From: Plutella xylostella
Lineage: Eukaryota > Arthropoda > Insecta > Lepidoptera > Plutellidae
Reading direction: 5' to 3'
DNA length: 64,000 nucleotides
Assembly: GCF_932276165.1 (NCBI RefSeq)
Contig: NC_063995.1
Location: 3,162,001-3,226,000, forward strand
The position numbers and the translations under genes are program-made. The notes under the pieces are model-generated. The model searched no databases and was not told where the DNA came from. It saw only the letters and a list, made by a program, of their open reading frames with translations. Shown here one piece after another: positions 13,601-28,600 of this stretch (within the stretch, counting starts at the first letter, position 1; each line of letters starts with the position of its first letter).

Positions 13601-16600
13601 GTTGTAGTAATTGGTGCTGGGGAAATGCTGTCCGTGTCCATGAGTCCATGTTTTTATTTATTTATTATATGCAGTAAAAAGTAAGTGACAAAAAGCCAAT
13701 TTAAAGTTTTCACTCATAATTTGCAAATTAAAAAAGCCCGGGAAGCTGATGATGGTACATAACCAGTTAGATATTAATCTTATTAAAATCAACACCCTTA
13801 ATGGTAAAATAAAACAGTACAATGTACTCGTAGGCCAACACTTATTGATACATGCGTATGAGTGTGATTATTGTGACTCGTGACGTGTCACACGGCGGCT
13901 ACATGCGAGGAGGGTGATGTGTGTACCTGTTGCTTGTTGTCCTTGGAGAAGGGCAGCATAGTGGAGACGTGGAACATGATCTCGTGTCCCTGGTGCATGG
14001 TGTAGATGGAGTGGCTGCCCGTCATGTCGCCTGCAACACACACACTCCGGTCACTGACCCGCCCACGACGCGCTGATTTGTGAGTGAATGAAACGCTTCC
14101 ACTTTTTACCTTTGACGTCGAGCCCTCCGCGAAACCTGTTCCAGCCTCTTAATCGAATTTTGTCTCCCAAAAGCGATATAAATCGGTCCCATTTCTCGTC
14201 GCCCTTCTCTGAAAGTTATTTCAACCTTTGAATGAACTTTTCGTATAAAAGTGTATAATGAAAAATTTAAACGCCGTGCCTCATGAATATTATCAATAAC
14301 GTGATTTGCTAAAGGTCGCACTCACCGTTGGAGAGCATCTCGTCATCCGTCTTCTGTAGCGAGCTCATTAGCATCACGCCTATTTTGAAATTTACTGAGC
14401 CTTCCTGTTCTTCTAATAATAAAATATCTTTCTGCAACTCAGGACAGGTTATCTAAAAACAATTATGTAAGCATTATGTGATTTGGAAGACACGCTTTGT
14501 CACTCAGAATATTTGCGTAACCAATTTCAGACATTTTGCATTCGCGGCTACGACGTGCTACGAAGCTACGTAATGGCTACGACGCCGCTACGACGTGCTA
14601 CGTAATACTACGATGCTACGAACGAATCACGTAATGCTAACTTAGCATTGCTGAGCGGCAATAATATTTTAGATACCAGGTATAATTTTAGTCCAAATCA
14701 AATCTGAAATCCTATAGTACTCAATTAAAAATAGCATTGAAAATATAGTAGTAATATGTAAGTACTCGTATCATTTACAAACAGTTGTTTTACCAGCAAA
14801 TTGGAAAGAAGATAGGTCTGTACAAAAATAATTGTATGATTTCATTTTGATCAATAACAAACATTTTATGTACATACTTGTATAAATACTTTCATAAAGC
14901 ATATCATGCTAATCTTATTTAAACTTGGCTCAAGTGGAGTAGGTACAGAATATAATGTAATTTCAAGGGCCACTTGACTCATATAAAAAATGTCGTGACC
15001 TTTTTCAAATTCGTGCAAAGCAGTAAGGGATTAGCTTAGCATAAAACCTAAATCATTTTTTACTAAAGTTTACCAAAGTTGCGTTTATTTCTGAGCAGAT
15101 ATTGAAAGTTAAACTAGGAATATAAAAATAGATAATGGTTTTAATTTGATTTCTGATGGCTGAAAAATAGACGGTTGTTTTTATGTAACACTTTGAAATT
15201 TGGCACACAAGAGGCTGTTTCACAATGTCTGGGTAATGTCTACCTGTGGGATAAAAGACATGCTGTCTCTCTCTGTATTTACGTTTTAGACAGTGTATTT
15301 TATCCCACAGGTAGTCATTATTCAGATATTGTGAAACAGCCCTTTAAGATATAAATAACAATTCTAACTAACTTATGAATATCAAGACAAAAAAGCAAGT
15401 TACAACACAAGTACCGTACCTCCCTGGGCACCTTATCCACCTTCTCCATGGAGGGGAACTGCGCCAGGATCTGCTTGACGGTGGGGCGCGCAGCCTGCCC
15501 GGACCACGCGCTCGGCGGCAGGGAGATCTTGTGCGCCCCCTGGTGGACACAACACGGTCAGTGGGAGTCTTTAATACAGGCCAGTACGAGCTAGGGGGTC
15601 ACTCTTTAATAACAAGAACGAATACGCGAGAGAACGCTTACGTGATAGAGCATAGTTAGTGCAGCGCTCCGAAACTTCGGGAAAGAAAATCTGCAGCGCT
15701 ACCCGGCTCTATCTTGTTTTATTGCGTGTCAATCCGATTTAGAGAGTGACCGGAGAGACAATGGCCGGTAGTAGCTGAATGAGGAAGGCCAAGGACAGAG
15801 TGTCGGGGCGCTGCTGGACGAGGGTGATGATGATGAAACATGTTATCAGACCTCTCGCTCGCACTTCGGCAAAGTCGTATCAGTGTGAACATAAGTGAGA
15901 CGCACGTTTGTAATGGCCCAAGTATAATGGGAAGATGATGGAGTGTAATGCCGATATAATGGCCTAAAAACATAATTGAAATTTAAAAATATGTTTCATT
16001 TAAAAGTGTACAAATTGCAGGGTGGAATATTTTTTATGTAAAAAGTTGCTGAGTATGTCTGTACAGTCTGTACACTGTACAGGTATAGTGTACGGTCGCT
16101 TGCATTACCTCGCATAGGGAACGTCACTGGCAAAATTCACATTCAAATTCCATTCTATCTGTACGGCATGTTATGTTTGAGCCGAAAATATTTTGTTTTG
16201 TTTAATTTTCAGAGGTTTCTCAGAGATAATTTTTATACATAATTATATTTAGATTAGGCACTTGTTTTAAAATTTATGTGTTACGATCTGTGACTGCGTG
16301 TGTGTGAAAAAGAATGATTCAACAGGAACAGGATCATAATGAATACCGTTTCTCGCTGAGCTGTAAAAGGTTCGAAATTAGTCTCTATTCACTGGCTCCT
16401 ATCGAGCTTGATACATAGAATTGCTTCTGGCTCACGTTTTCCTTAACGACTGCAGGAAAAATATGGTTATTTGGCACAGAGATGAGGTTTTTAAAATCAG
16501 AAAGTGTGAATTATTGTATAGAGAGAGAGAGAGAGTCATAATTCTTTCTCAACATTTTTACAACGGTGATCACGCTCCGTTCACTGGTTAAAGGCAAATT

Positions 16601-19600
16601 GAGGTCTTTAGGAACATAAAACACATTCCACATTGACTACGTTACTCGCGTGCGTCTGATGGCTGATGGCCTAGCCTTAAATCTCAGCTGTAGTTAATTA
16701 AGTAATTTCGTTGCGTGGGTGTAATATTTATGTCCTATTTTACATGAAATTGCTATTTTGTTTCAGATAGGTACTTATCGTGGCAAAAGAATGTAGGAAT
16801 TAAATAAATCTCGAACTACTTCTATCGATATTGTTGCAACAGCCTGTATCTACTCAGGAAAAAAGACCCGTCACGATTTTCCTCATTAATTTCCTTCACA
16901 CTGATCCCACCAGAGCTGTATAAAAAGAAACTCCAATTTATATGAAACTAGTTTCATGAAAATCCAAATAAAGAATAAAGTTGTCCTTTGATATTCGTCT
17001 TTTTATAAAATCATAACTACGCAATTCCTGTTTCGTTTTGATACGACGGATGTAGAAACGTGTATTTTTATGAAATGCTTAAATCTTCAGTCGGAATTCA
17101 TATTATAGATACCTCATTTTTCTGCCTCTAGTGGTATTTATTGCTTCCGTGACCATTTCAGTATGTAATTCATATAAGTATATGGATGGTAACAAACGCT
17201 ACAAAGGATAAAAGGTATTTATTATCTTGTACAATAAATAAAATAATTTGAACATTTCAATATTTTTTTGCTGAATGAGCTAAGTATAGCTGATATTTTT
17301 AAGACTACATATTATAAAGCGGAGTGTTCCAATTTGACTAAGATTAGAAATGCTTCAACAGAAACATAAATTTGCTCGGCTGATTTGATGCTGAAATTAC
17401 CAATTTCCGCTGAAATACCTCAGCAAGTATAATTTTTATCCGCCTCTTCGGAAAGAATGATTGGAAGATATTTTATGCCTACATTATTTATGATTTTGCT
17501 TACGATTTATACTCTCCTTGTTTACCAAATCATTTTGCTTTTCAATATAAATATTTATAAAACTACTTAACTTAGCGAAGGATAAATAGTAGTTAAACAT
17601 TGTGAAGCTAGTTTCATCACCGTACAGGATGTACAAGTTTCACTAATGAAGTGAAACTTTAACCAAAGGAAGTGCGGCTCACGACATGTTGTAATAAATA
17701 GTTTATAGCACACATCCCGGCTTCATACATTATGCCTGCCGAAGTTTCGTGACACGAGGAACTTAGAGCATCGAGGAGAATAAAACAACAATACAGACTC
17801 AAATAATAAAACAAGTTTTTAACGTACAGTAGACTCCATAAATATGAATGTATAATGTGGTTAAATGTATACTGTCGACCCTTGCCAAAATATATTGAAT
17901 TCAGAAACTATTTTGAAGAAGTTTCTTAGACAACGTACACAACTCTACGAAGTAAGTATATACGAATATTTTCTCTGATATGTAGTTGCAGTTAAAGTTA
18001 TTTTTAACGATGCAAAAACCCGTCAAACTTAGTTTACAGTACTATAAATAAAGCAATAAAAAGTCTCTAACTCTAAGTTAGAGCCGAAACTACATTTAGG
18101 CGACTTGCTGCGTCCCTGACGTTGACGAAATATATAAAACATTATGTAGGTCACAGGCGGGAATCGATACTGTTGTCTTCTTAGCGTTTCGGTGACAAAC
18201 ACTAGAGCTTGTCACGGGTTTTTCATGAGTGAAATAATTACCCAGACAGACTGCCCTTAGTAGCTGACTCTCTATAGTGCGCTGGACGTAAATGCTTGAT
18301 CTTTGTGAACTCGCGGTCGCGGTAGCGGGAGCAATCACATGTACCTTTCGATGTGAATAAGATAAATACGAATACATTGTTAGTATAAAGCTGTTATTTC
18401 TAAAAATATCACATCATACTTATGCTTGATATTTTGTGGCCGCGACCGCGAACAAGCACTAAAAAGGCTAGATTCCAGTTGATACGTCACTCACACGCCT
18501 CCTTTCGTGCACCCTGCCGCTTAACAAGTTCCATACCGACGTAGATAAACATCCATATATCGCGATTCGCCACAAATACGGCGATGTGATTGGTGTAACG
18601 CGTATTAGACGAGTTTATCAACGTCGATAACAGACCCGTGCCGCGGCCGCTGACGGTACACCTACTCTTGAAAGGCAATGTATTGCGTTCGCAACATTTG
18701 CTCAATCATCACAGTAGCTCACCATCTTGTTGAAAAGGATAGCGCGCAGCAGGCCGGCGCCGCCCTCCTGCACCACGCTCAGCAGGTACGGCTCGCGCGA
18801 CGCGTCCACGCCGATGTAGTTCTGGTGCACTGCAACAACACACAGGAGTTGCTGAATCATGCTACAGGTTTTAATACTCCCGATAAAAAAGAGGGTCTTT
18901 GTATCTGTCTGAGGTAGCGTAGCTCCCAAACGGATGAACCGATTTTTTATTTAATTATTATTATATTATATTATAATAGTAAAGAATGCTATTTTAAAAA
19001 CTCCGCCTGTATACTTTTAGGCGCAGGCCACCGTACCTACCTATACATCTATTGTACCTAATAAAAAAGTTTGCCTCTTACATGTCGCATTATGATGAAA
19101 TAATAATATAATATGTAAGTAGGTACTTAGAACTATTACTACCAAAACATTTCGCTCCGAAACGGGACCAGTAACAATTTAATCGTATTAGCGTCGATCA
19201 ATGTTGGTAGTTTCATTGTACAATGGTTTTGTTGAATTGTGAGCGCAAACGAGAAGCGGGCGGCCCAAACACTTCCTTACCGACGGGACGCCTGTGTCAA
19301 CACTCAGCTAAATAACACCGAACATACACAGGCTGAAAGGCTAGCACAGGGCGCATTTAAGATGTGACAAGAGTTTTGCATCGCGCTCACTCACATCGCG
19401 CTGCCTCAAGATTGAGCGCGACGGAGAACTTTTGTCACGTCTTAAATGCGCCCCGTGCTAGCCCTTCTGGTCGTCGTTAAACACTACTACTCGGCTATAA
19501 TCTATGGAATTTACCAAATACATTGTGGATGGATTTATCACCAAGACCGGTGTGGTTATTATGTAACTTCATTGTCCCTCGACTTGAATTCTTTCTTTGA

Positions 19601-22600
19601 AATCAAACGAATATAAAATAAAGTTCAAATGGCGCATGACTTTATACGTTTACATGAATAGATGCGCATATTGCACATGCACATAGCACCCTACCATTAA
19701 CAATTTGCATATACTGAAATCAAAGCCATGGCCAATGGCCATGCCATACGGCCATACGGAAGAGAAGAGAGCTCTCTGTCTATCAGCCAACTGCCGATTA
19801 AACTTTGTAATATGTCTATACAGCGGGACACTAATGAATTAAAATGTATTTGTATCGGTCTGAGCCATTGTAAGGTTGAGATCGGAACGTTGACTTTATA
19901 CAAGAGAGGAGGAAATGAATAGGATTAGACGCACTGAAGTGAAAAAAGTGATACTGATTCTATTGTGTTGATTTAAATGTCAGATCGATATGAATAAAGG
20001 GTGGCAAAATACTCGACTGGATTTAGCAGCGGTTTTATTAAACTGAAACGCTGAATTTCCTTGGTTTGATTTCCAAACACGCAGATATTCTGTGATAGAG
20101 TTCATAATAAAAATAATTTGTTACAATGTGCAATGGTGTAATTATTATCTATGTACCATAATTCCACTTTATACCTAATTAAACAACATAATTTCCCCGT
20201 CTAATTAATAGATGATATTTCCTAGAATGTTGTTAAATAGGTCAATTCCATCGAACTACCATAAATTGATATAACGCGGCTCTGCCACAAAGTGTCTTAT
20301 GTCCATTTTATCGATAAATTTCAGCCAAAAGTGGCCTCTTCCGACAATATTTCACGTAAGTTCGACAGCGGTCGATTACCGCCGCTATCCGCGACCCGTG
20401 GTCACCGCTGGTTTAACTTCATTTTAATTGCAGCTTAAATTAATATATGCCTTTAACTACTTAGATACTCGCTAATTGTAAAGGCCGGGCCACACATAAA
20501 ACGTAATAGTTTAATGATGATTAAAACATGAATTATTAATGAAACACTCATGATGAAGCGTCGCTGTTATTGTTCTAGAGCTCATGATAAAATCTTCCCT
20601 GCGTACATCTATCACATGTCACTTATTTATTTATTTTACTTTATTGAATTATAGGTAATAATAACTTAGGCCTGGTTTCCTTCGTAATCCCTCGCATCAG
20701 CCAACAAGCGGGTAATATCGATTCCCGTAGCGCAGCGTGATGGCTTGACTTGGAATTAAATTAGCCTTAAAACACTTCATTGCATACACAATAGACGTAC
20801 GGTCTAGATATATGCAATGCATATAAATGTAGGTATTCTATAAATTGTCTATATACCTAAGTATCTAAATGAATACAGTTTTCCCGTATCATACGGTTTT
20901 CTCGGTATTGTTGAGGTGTTTACGAGCCGGCTCGGCAAGGGAGGGTAGATTATGATCTCTACCGGATGTTTCCGACGGCCTCTCAACATTTTATCCTTAT
21001 TTCATATGGCTTTTACATAATATATTAGCTCAAATATTACCAGAATATATCCATTACGTAAGATATGATATGCCAATATCTGATATTAAAATAATATTAT
21101 ATTGGGTCTAGATATTTAGGTTGTTCTTTTTTTGGAAGTAAGTACTTACATGTCTTACAAATTATTTATTTCGTTTAATCTACATAATTTTCAGATTTTA
21201 TTACTTTGTTAGTAGTAAACTAGTTAGGTAAGAAAGATTACGCCAACGAATGTGAAGTAATTTCCATTTACTTGTGCCGAAACATTTGTATGAAAATCCG
21301 GCGTGCCGCTCGAACTACTCACCTTTGTACAAATGATAATGCCGCAGACAGCACGACACAGTTACACAAAGCTGCGTCGAACAAAGGCGACGTATTACAA
21401 TAAAACACTTACTTTTTCCGAGAAAGTATTTGAAGTACCATCTCGTTTGGAACTCGGGGTTCTCAAGGACGGGCGCGCTCGGCGGGCCAAACAGCTGGAA
21501 AACAAAACAAAAGTGTTTTAATGATTATCCTGAAAAACAAAGTTAAAAATTAAATTACAAAAACAATGGGCAACAGTAAGCTTCTCGAAATTACACCTTT
21601 GAGGGTCCGCTGACCCCGGGGTGATCGCTCCCTTGTGTATGATAATGCAATATTCAAGAATAGTGATAATGGTTTTACAGTTTAAGTGGCGAAACCTCAC
21701 AGGTCCATTGTAAATGTAGATTCTCTATATTTGAACTAAGCAATTAACTCTTATAGGTTTTTAAAATTTCAAACCATACTGCTCACCTGCTATTCATAAC
21801 TAGATTTTTTGTTAACTAGATCAGTTAGTTTGCAATAGCGTTACTATACCACATAATCAACTTATTGTCAAAGTGGTTAAATGCTTCAATAAAGTTTACC
21901 TACAAAGGAATCAAATTCATACATCTTTTAGTTACTTTGAATACTTTGTGCATTTAAATATTTACCAAAGGAATCAGACCACCCATGCACGAAGCATGCA
22001 CGCTTTGGTGGTGGCACGGTTGGTTTTAAATCTCATTGACATTGATACTGAACTTTCGTGTTCGTTTACTGATTCGCTGAAACATAAAATTTCAGAGCGG
22101 TGCAGAGAATCTGCACAAAACCGCCAGTTGATACGAACTATATTGAGCGACTAAAGCCATACCTAAATACATACATATGTAAAAGAGTGACTAGCTGTGG
22201 TCCTTTTAATTATTTTGGCTTGCTACGGGAACATTATGTAAAGTGTACTGACCTCATCTTTCTCCCCGAGTGAGTTTCCGTTCTCGAGGCGGTACCGGCG
22301 CGCCACGGCGTCCACCGCGCCCGCGCCCTCGCTGGCCCCCGACAACTGCAACCAATGGACGGCATCAACGTCATCGCCCATATTGGGTCATTCCACAGTT
22401 TAACATTTTGCGGTCTGTTTAATCAATGAAAAGTCAATAAAGAAGTATTCTATTCTATTCCAAGTGAAGATAAAATGAGAATGGCCCAATCTGACCCGCT
22501 TTGCAGCCACTAACCCAACCTATTTTTATTCAATGATAAAGGTTTCTGAATGTATAAATATTAAAAAAAGTCTAAACCACGTTTAAAAAAAAACTTAGTA

Positions 22601-25600
22601 TGAGGGAAACATCTAGTCAGTACAAAGACTTGATCTTTCATCATCTTCGTTCTCCCATGCCTCATAATAATAAAGTTTACACCAGGATGTACTATAATCA
22701 TGGGCTACACATCAGTGCAGCGATCACAGGATTCGATACTATTTCGAAACTATACAAACATATGGAAAAAGAACAGTATCGTCAAGTGTCACTGTCAAAA
22801 TGTAAGGCAAATTTGTCAGTTCCAAAAATGACATTTGTTTTATCCATATGTTTGTGTAGGTTCGAAAATAGTATCGAATCCTGTGATCGTGTCGCATCGC
22901 GATCGATGGGTAATGGCGCCATAGAGAAATGGCCATTCTCCTTTTAATAAACTTTAAAGTTATGGATAAGTCCGAATATTAGAGGCTAAATATTAAATTT
23001 AAATCATAGCAAGTACTTTTACATTTGAAATTGAATTTTAGTTTTGAGCTGAATAATTGATTCCCTGTGGGTTTCATCGAGGAATTTGAATATATAATTC
23101 TGATTTATCACAGTTGAGATTCAATTTTGTATAGGTATATATCTAAAGTGATTTATTTGAGGTTGAAGTTGAGGTTAAGTTAAACTCCATGATGTATATA
23201 TCTAATACAATAAAACTACACAGAAAGAAACATATTTCGTCCAAAACACAAAACATATAAAAAAAACAAAAAAAAACTAGGTTACAAAGTAATATGGAGC
23301 TTGATAGTTTTATTTCAGTGCTGCGGTGCAAGTTACGACTGTTAATCAAATCCTATCGGTAGCTGATTCGGATGACAACACTAGATACATATAATTCAAA
23401 ATCTTATTTAATTTTATCTAGTTACTTATAAGTTTTGTGTTAAATGTTATTTAGATAATAATAATAATCAATAAAATTAATTATTTCTTATTCCAGAAAT
23501 TCAAAACCAATCAACGTCTATAAAAAATAATAAGATGACGAACATTTATGGATTATAAATAAATAAGAAATTAAGAGTTTAATACTAAGTAAAATTGGGT
23601 GAGCTAAGTAGAATTGAGGTGTCCTTCACTGTACATCGTTATAAAAATAAACGTTTATGTGAAACAGATCCGCTCAGTTGAAGCCAATAATGATTTCAAA
23701 ATATTGACTCTGGTTTCATTCGAAAGAAGGTAATGTATACATAATTAAACATACATACATAATTAAGAATACACTTACGCAATTACCTAAGCTATATTTA
23801 TTTTGAAATACCATAACGATATTTTCCTACATTTAACTAAATTTCAACAACAGGCGAAACCACTCTAGGCAATAGTTGGTAGGCAGAGCTGCATACTTGC
23901 ATCCACTGAACACCGGTTTTAAGTAACTGCTAATGTGTAATAGGGGCTAAACTAAAAAGCGAGCCTATAGCTATATTAAAATTCATTCAAGATTCAGTAA
24001 ATTACAAAGTTGGGAAACCAGCTCAGGATTACTAAATGCGATATTCGATCGCTACGGTTTACTGATTTTAATTAAAAATTAATAACGAATATAAATTAGT
24101 ATTTTAATCTATAAAAATGAGAGCTATATTTTTTTTATTAAGAATAAATTAACCAGCTCTGCCGTCCACTGCCGGCGTCGCTACTTCATTAACCGACTTC
24201 TGTAGCGAGTCAACGTGGCCTGGGGTAGACTCAGTTCCTATTAGGCACTTACACAATTTTATTAACCTTTTGCATCTCAAAGTTGCGATATCGCGCTTGA
24301 AGATAATTTGATTTCTATTGTGTCTGATTTCCCGGCATTCTAGCAGCCATATCTTACTCATTATATCCGTGTTTTTTCAAAAATATTTATTATATATTTG
24401 CTTCTTCGCAGTGGCGGATTTACAAATTTGCCGCCCGTAGGCCATTAATATTTTGCCGCCCCTACTGACTTCTGAAATTCAATACGTTAGTTTAATTCCG
24501 TTATTAGTACGATAGTGAACTTGATGATATTTCTGTCTTAAATGACAGACTACTAGATAATTTTTGCAACCCGCTATGTATCTACTAAAGAGTTTAATGT
24601 TGACATAACAAGTCTAATTTGACAGGTAAATAAAAAAAACCCCACTTTAAAGCGTAAAACATCTGTAACTTTTAAACGGCTCAATCGATTATCAGCAAAC
24701 ATATTGTCTAAGAACACTCTCCCGTGGAACACATGTGATGATGTGACACAAAAGAATATTGAAATCGGTTCTTTCGTTCAGGTGCTATGATGCCAGAGAC
24801 AGACACGTCAAACTTATAACACTCTCTTTTTGCGTAGAAGGTTAAAAACAGCAGCATGTACTAATCATACGATGGGGAAAGGCATAACTTAAAAATAATG
24901 AGTGGTCATTAAAAATGGCTTTTGTTAAAAAAAAAAATTGCACTTCACAGTTTAAAAACAATACAAAAAAGACAATGAGATCAAATAAGTTTTACATTAT
25001 TTTCTTTCGAGATTTTAAATTTGCATAGCTAATCATCATCATTAACTAGGTATATTTTCGTATGAAATGTCTTTCATAAGTTCTGACTCTCTGCACAAAA
25101 GAAGAAGAAGCATTAAGCTTTTCTTAACTTCAAGTAGATCGTAGGTAGTTTTAACCCGTTTTAAGCAATAAAAGCTTGTCTCACCTGAACAATTTGTCAC
25201 CAGTGCAGCGGTGTGCTATGCGAAGTGCTATCCAAGTTTGGATAAATAATAATATGCTCCAAATTCTGTTTTCGCAGAAGCAAAGATATGTTATGATCCA
25301 GAATCTGGTTTAATCGAAATATTACAAAGCGTTTATTAATCGTTTTCGTATTTTATAATCGTAATTTATACATGGATTGTGTACACGTATAGTTATTTAA
25401 AAAAAAAACTAAAAAAAGCTATCCCACCAAAATATTAAATGTAAAAAAAGCCAAGTCTCTCGATGCAGTCTTTCCATCGTAATAAGTTATGAGATCTCAT
25501 AGAAGCCAAGTCCTATTCAAATTATTTTGTAGTTATAAATCAAGATTTAGTAATTTTATCAATAGTTTTCTTTACATTATAATTACAGTGCCTTGGCAAT

Positions 25601-28600
25601 GAAACAAATAAAACGGCATTTTAGGTTACGCAAACCGCATACGTAAACATTAGTATTCTTAATTACTGTATTAGAGCATGTGTAGTCGGTAAGTCGGTAG
25701 TGACCATCATGATAAACACTATAATTGTAATATAAAGAAAACTAATGATAAAATTACTAAATGTTGATTTATAAATACAAAATAATTTGAATAGGACTTG
25801 GCTTCTATGAGATCTCATAACTTTTTGTCAGTTGGTCAGTGAGTCAGTGAGTGACAAAATGGAGTAACTTTGATCGACCGTAACTCCTAAACTATAAAAC
25901 TAACAATTCAATTTGGCATTTAATTTCGAAATTAACTGCCGTGCCCCAGATTTGCCAAATTTGCCGCCCCTCTCAATCTGCCGCCCTAGGCACTGGCCTT
26001 TTTGGCCTATAGGTAAATCCGCCACTGCTTCTTCGACATTATACATTATGAATAGTTCAGACCTACTGATCATCATTCATCATCTCATAACGATATTGCA
26101 AGTGTTGTTTGAAGTTAGTGACAATGAACACTTCCTTATTTAATTTATGAAGTTGATAATTTCTGTTATGTTATACCGTTATATCTAATCTAATCACCAT
26201 TATGTCAAAAAAAAAAAATTGTGAAATCATTCAGTATACCTATTATTACCTATTCGGATTCTTTTATCCGCTTGCGTGTCCACTGATTAAAATCCAACCC
26301 TTTAAGCTGATAAATTAATTCACTTGAATTATAAAAGAACTTCGGTGCTTCTGTAGCTGTTAGCCAATAGTTCAATTAATTCTCAAGAGAATTAGAGATT
26401 TAATACCCTAAAGTGCCCTTGCAAGTTTGATGGCCCCGACTAATTTTGAAAGCGCGTTCTGTGAAGGTTCCGTGTAGCTGGCTCCAGGGGGGTTACTCTA
26501 TATTGACGAAAAACCTATGAACAAGAGCTGTGTTGCAATCGGCACGTTTAGTTTAACTAGACAGAGTCGTGTCTTGCAGCAGCAGAGCACCGAAACTTAG
26601 TTTTTTGTCATATAGAGTGACCTCCCAGATTAAGGGCAATTTCATGACAGTTGTATGACCCATGTCACCGAATATATCTACTAACTACCCCCTCAGCTAT
26701 AATGAATCGAATTTAATCAGTCATCGACTCGAAGATTCAATATATTTGGTTATGTTCGAACTTTCATTACATGATGACACATTTTGAAAAAAAAAGAAAA
26801 ACGTTTATTCTGTGCCAGAACTATTCCAACCTAACTGCAATGTTGGCCAGGTATTACACAAGGCGGAACAAACAATGCGGTTACCGATGTTCGATCAAAC
26901 GCAACAAAAGCGGACAAAATATTTCCTCTACATTTTTAACACGATTTTGCAGGAGGTAAAATTGTTCATCACACGTGCTGGATGTAGGAGCATTGTACCG
27001 ACTAGTCCGACTTTAGTCGTACCCGATTGGATCCTTCCTTTACGTAGGTGGTTGTTATTAGCTACAGTAGTGCGGTACAGCCTACGCCTAGGCCCAACCC
27101 TCATCACTCGGTGACTGACAATGAAATACTGCCGAGTAATTATTATACATATAATTTGTAAGGTAAATACCTATTTTTGTTATAATTTATGTGTAATACC
27201 TAGTTATTAGATACTAAGAAGATTTGTAAACCCTTTATATTAGTTTTAATTTGCTGTGCCCGACAGGGTCCATATAGTTCTTAATTTAATGTATTTAACA
27301 CCTGTAAAACTTACTTATGGATGCAATAAAAGATTGAGTATTGAGTATTGAGTATACTCCTGGATCAAATCTCGGGAATGACTCCGGTTTTTTTTTGTTA
27401 TGTATTAAGATTATATGTTACATATATTGGATAAATCCGTCAATACATTATGGTAAAAGCCATGTAAAGAGTTTCAGCCCCCTACACTGCCAACTTAATG
27501 GGACAGATTGCAAAAATAAATAATATAACATTTTAAAAACCTAGAACACACTCACTCACGCCTTGCACTAATGTACTCCCTTGCGGGGTAGGCAGAGGTG
27601 CATTGCTGCACCCACTTTTCGCCAGTGTTATGTTTAGTCCCAATGTAATAGGGGGCGAGCCTATTGCCATTTTTACGGGCACATCCAAGACCCGAGAACA
27701 AATATCTGTGTTTAAACAAATATCTGCCCCAGCCGGGAATCGAACCCGGGGCCTTCGGCTCAGTAGTCAGGGTCACTAACCACTACGCCATTCGGTCGTC
27801 GTAAAAACCTAGAAATAAGAAAATAATGCCTACATCTTAGATGTAACGGGAGAAAGACAAAAAATGCTGTTTCTGCCGGAAACAAAAGTAAATTGTACCG
27901 ACATTCTAGGTACTAGGTTGTTGCTGCTAGGTTCTAAAATAGGCATTAGCTCGATTATCATTTTTAGAAAAATGATTTTAAATTGATGTTACTCAATGTT
28001 AGGGATAGCCAGACAGACATAATACATTGCGTTTTCAACAGTAAAGGGCTGGACCAGGCTGGATCGGAAAGAAAAGCCATTATAAGCCATAGGTGCATCC
28101 ATTGCCTTAGCTGATAATTTAATTTTAACGCCATCTCAGTAATTCAAAACTCAGCTTCCATACCCTGAAATACTTACGGGAAAATATCACCTGTATAAAT
28201 ATGGGTTTGCAGTTCCGTCAGTAGTAAGCCCCAAACAAATTGAGAGTGTGAAAAACTGCTAACGAACTATCCCAATAGCGCAACTAACTTTAGTTTATAA
28301 TTTTTTTGTCCTTAAGGTACCAAAAACTGTGTAGAAATGTTAAAACATTTACAGTGACACGATAAATGGGGATCACATAAACCTGGTTCTGAGATATTCA
28401 CGTTTAAAGTCCCAAAAAAGTATAGTTTTCCAAACAAGTGAAACAAATTTTGTTTCCTGTGGGTTTTAGTATGCTTCATTATAGTAATTTAACTAAATTT
28501 TGGCCAAGTCGTGAATCGATTCCTTTCTGCGTAACGTCCTTTTGCATCATGACCATTAATTAACCATTAACGGTCAAGACTAACGCTGAGTTGCAGAAAG

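Noticed and set aside
21873..22154. 93-codon frame upstream of exon 2
   Set aside because: No similarity to GARNL3 or another family; exon 2 to exon 3 phases already agree without it.
22600..22947. 115-codon plus-strand frame
   Set aside because: Runs through an inverted-repeat MITE; both strands are open by symmetry.
26771..27114. Overlapping 62- and 100-codon frames
   Set aside because: Neither shows a domain, and they overlap in different frames; no splice or promoter support.
27720..27800. tRNA gene on minus strand
   Set aside because: Same reason: promoter boxes belong to a tRNA-derived SINE repeated at 38343-38610.
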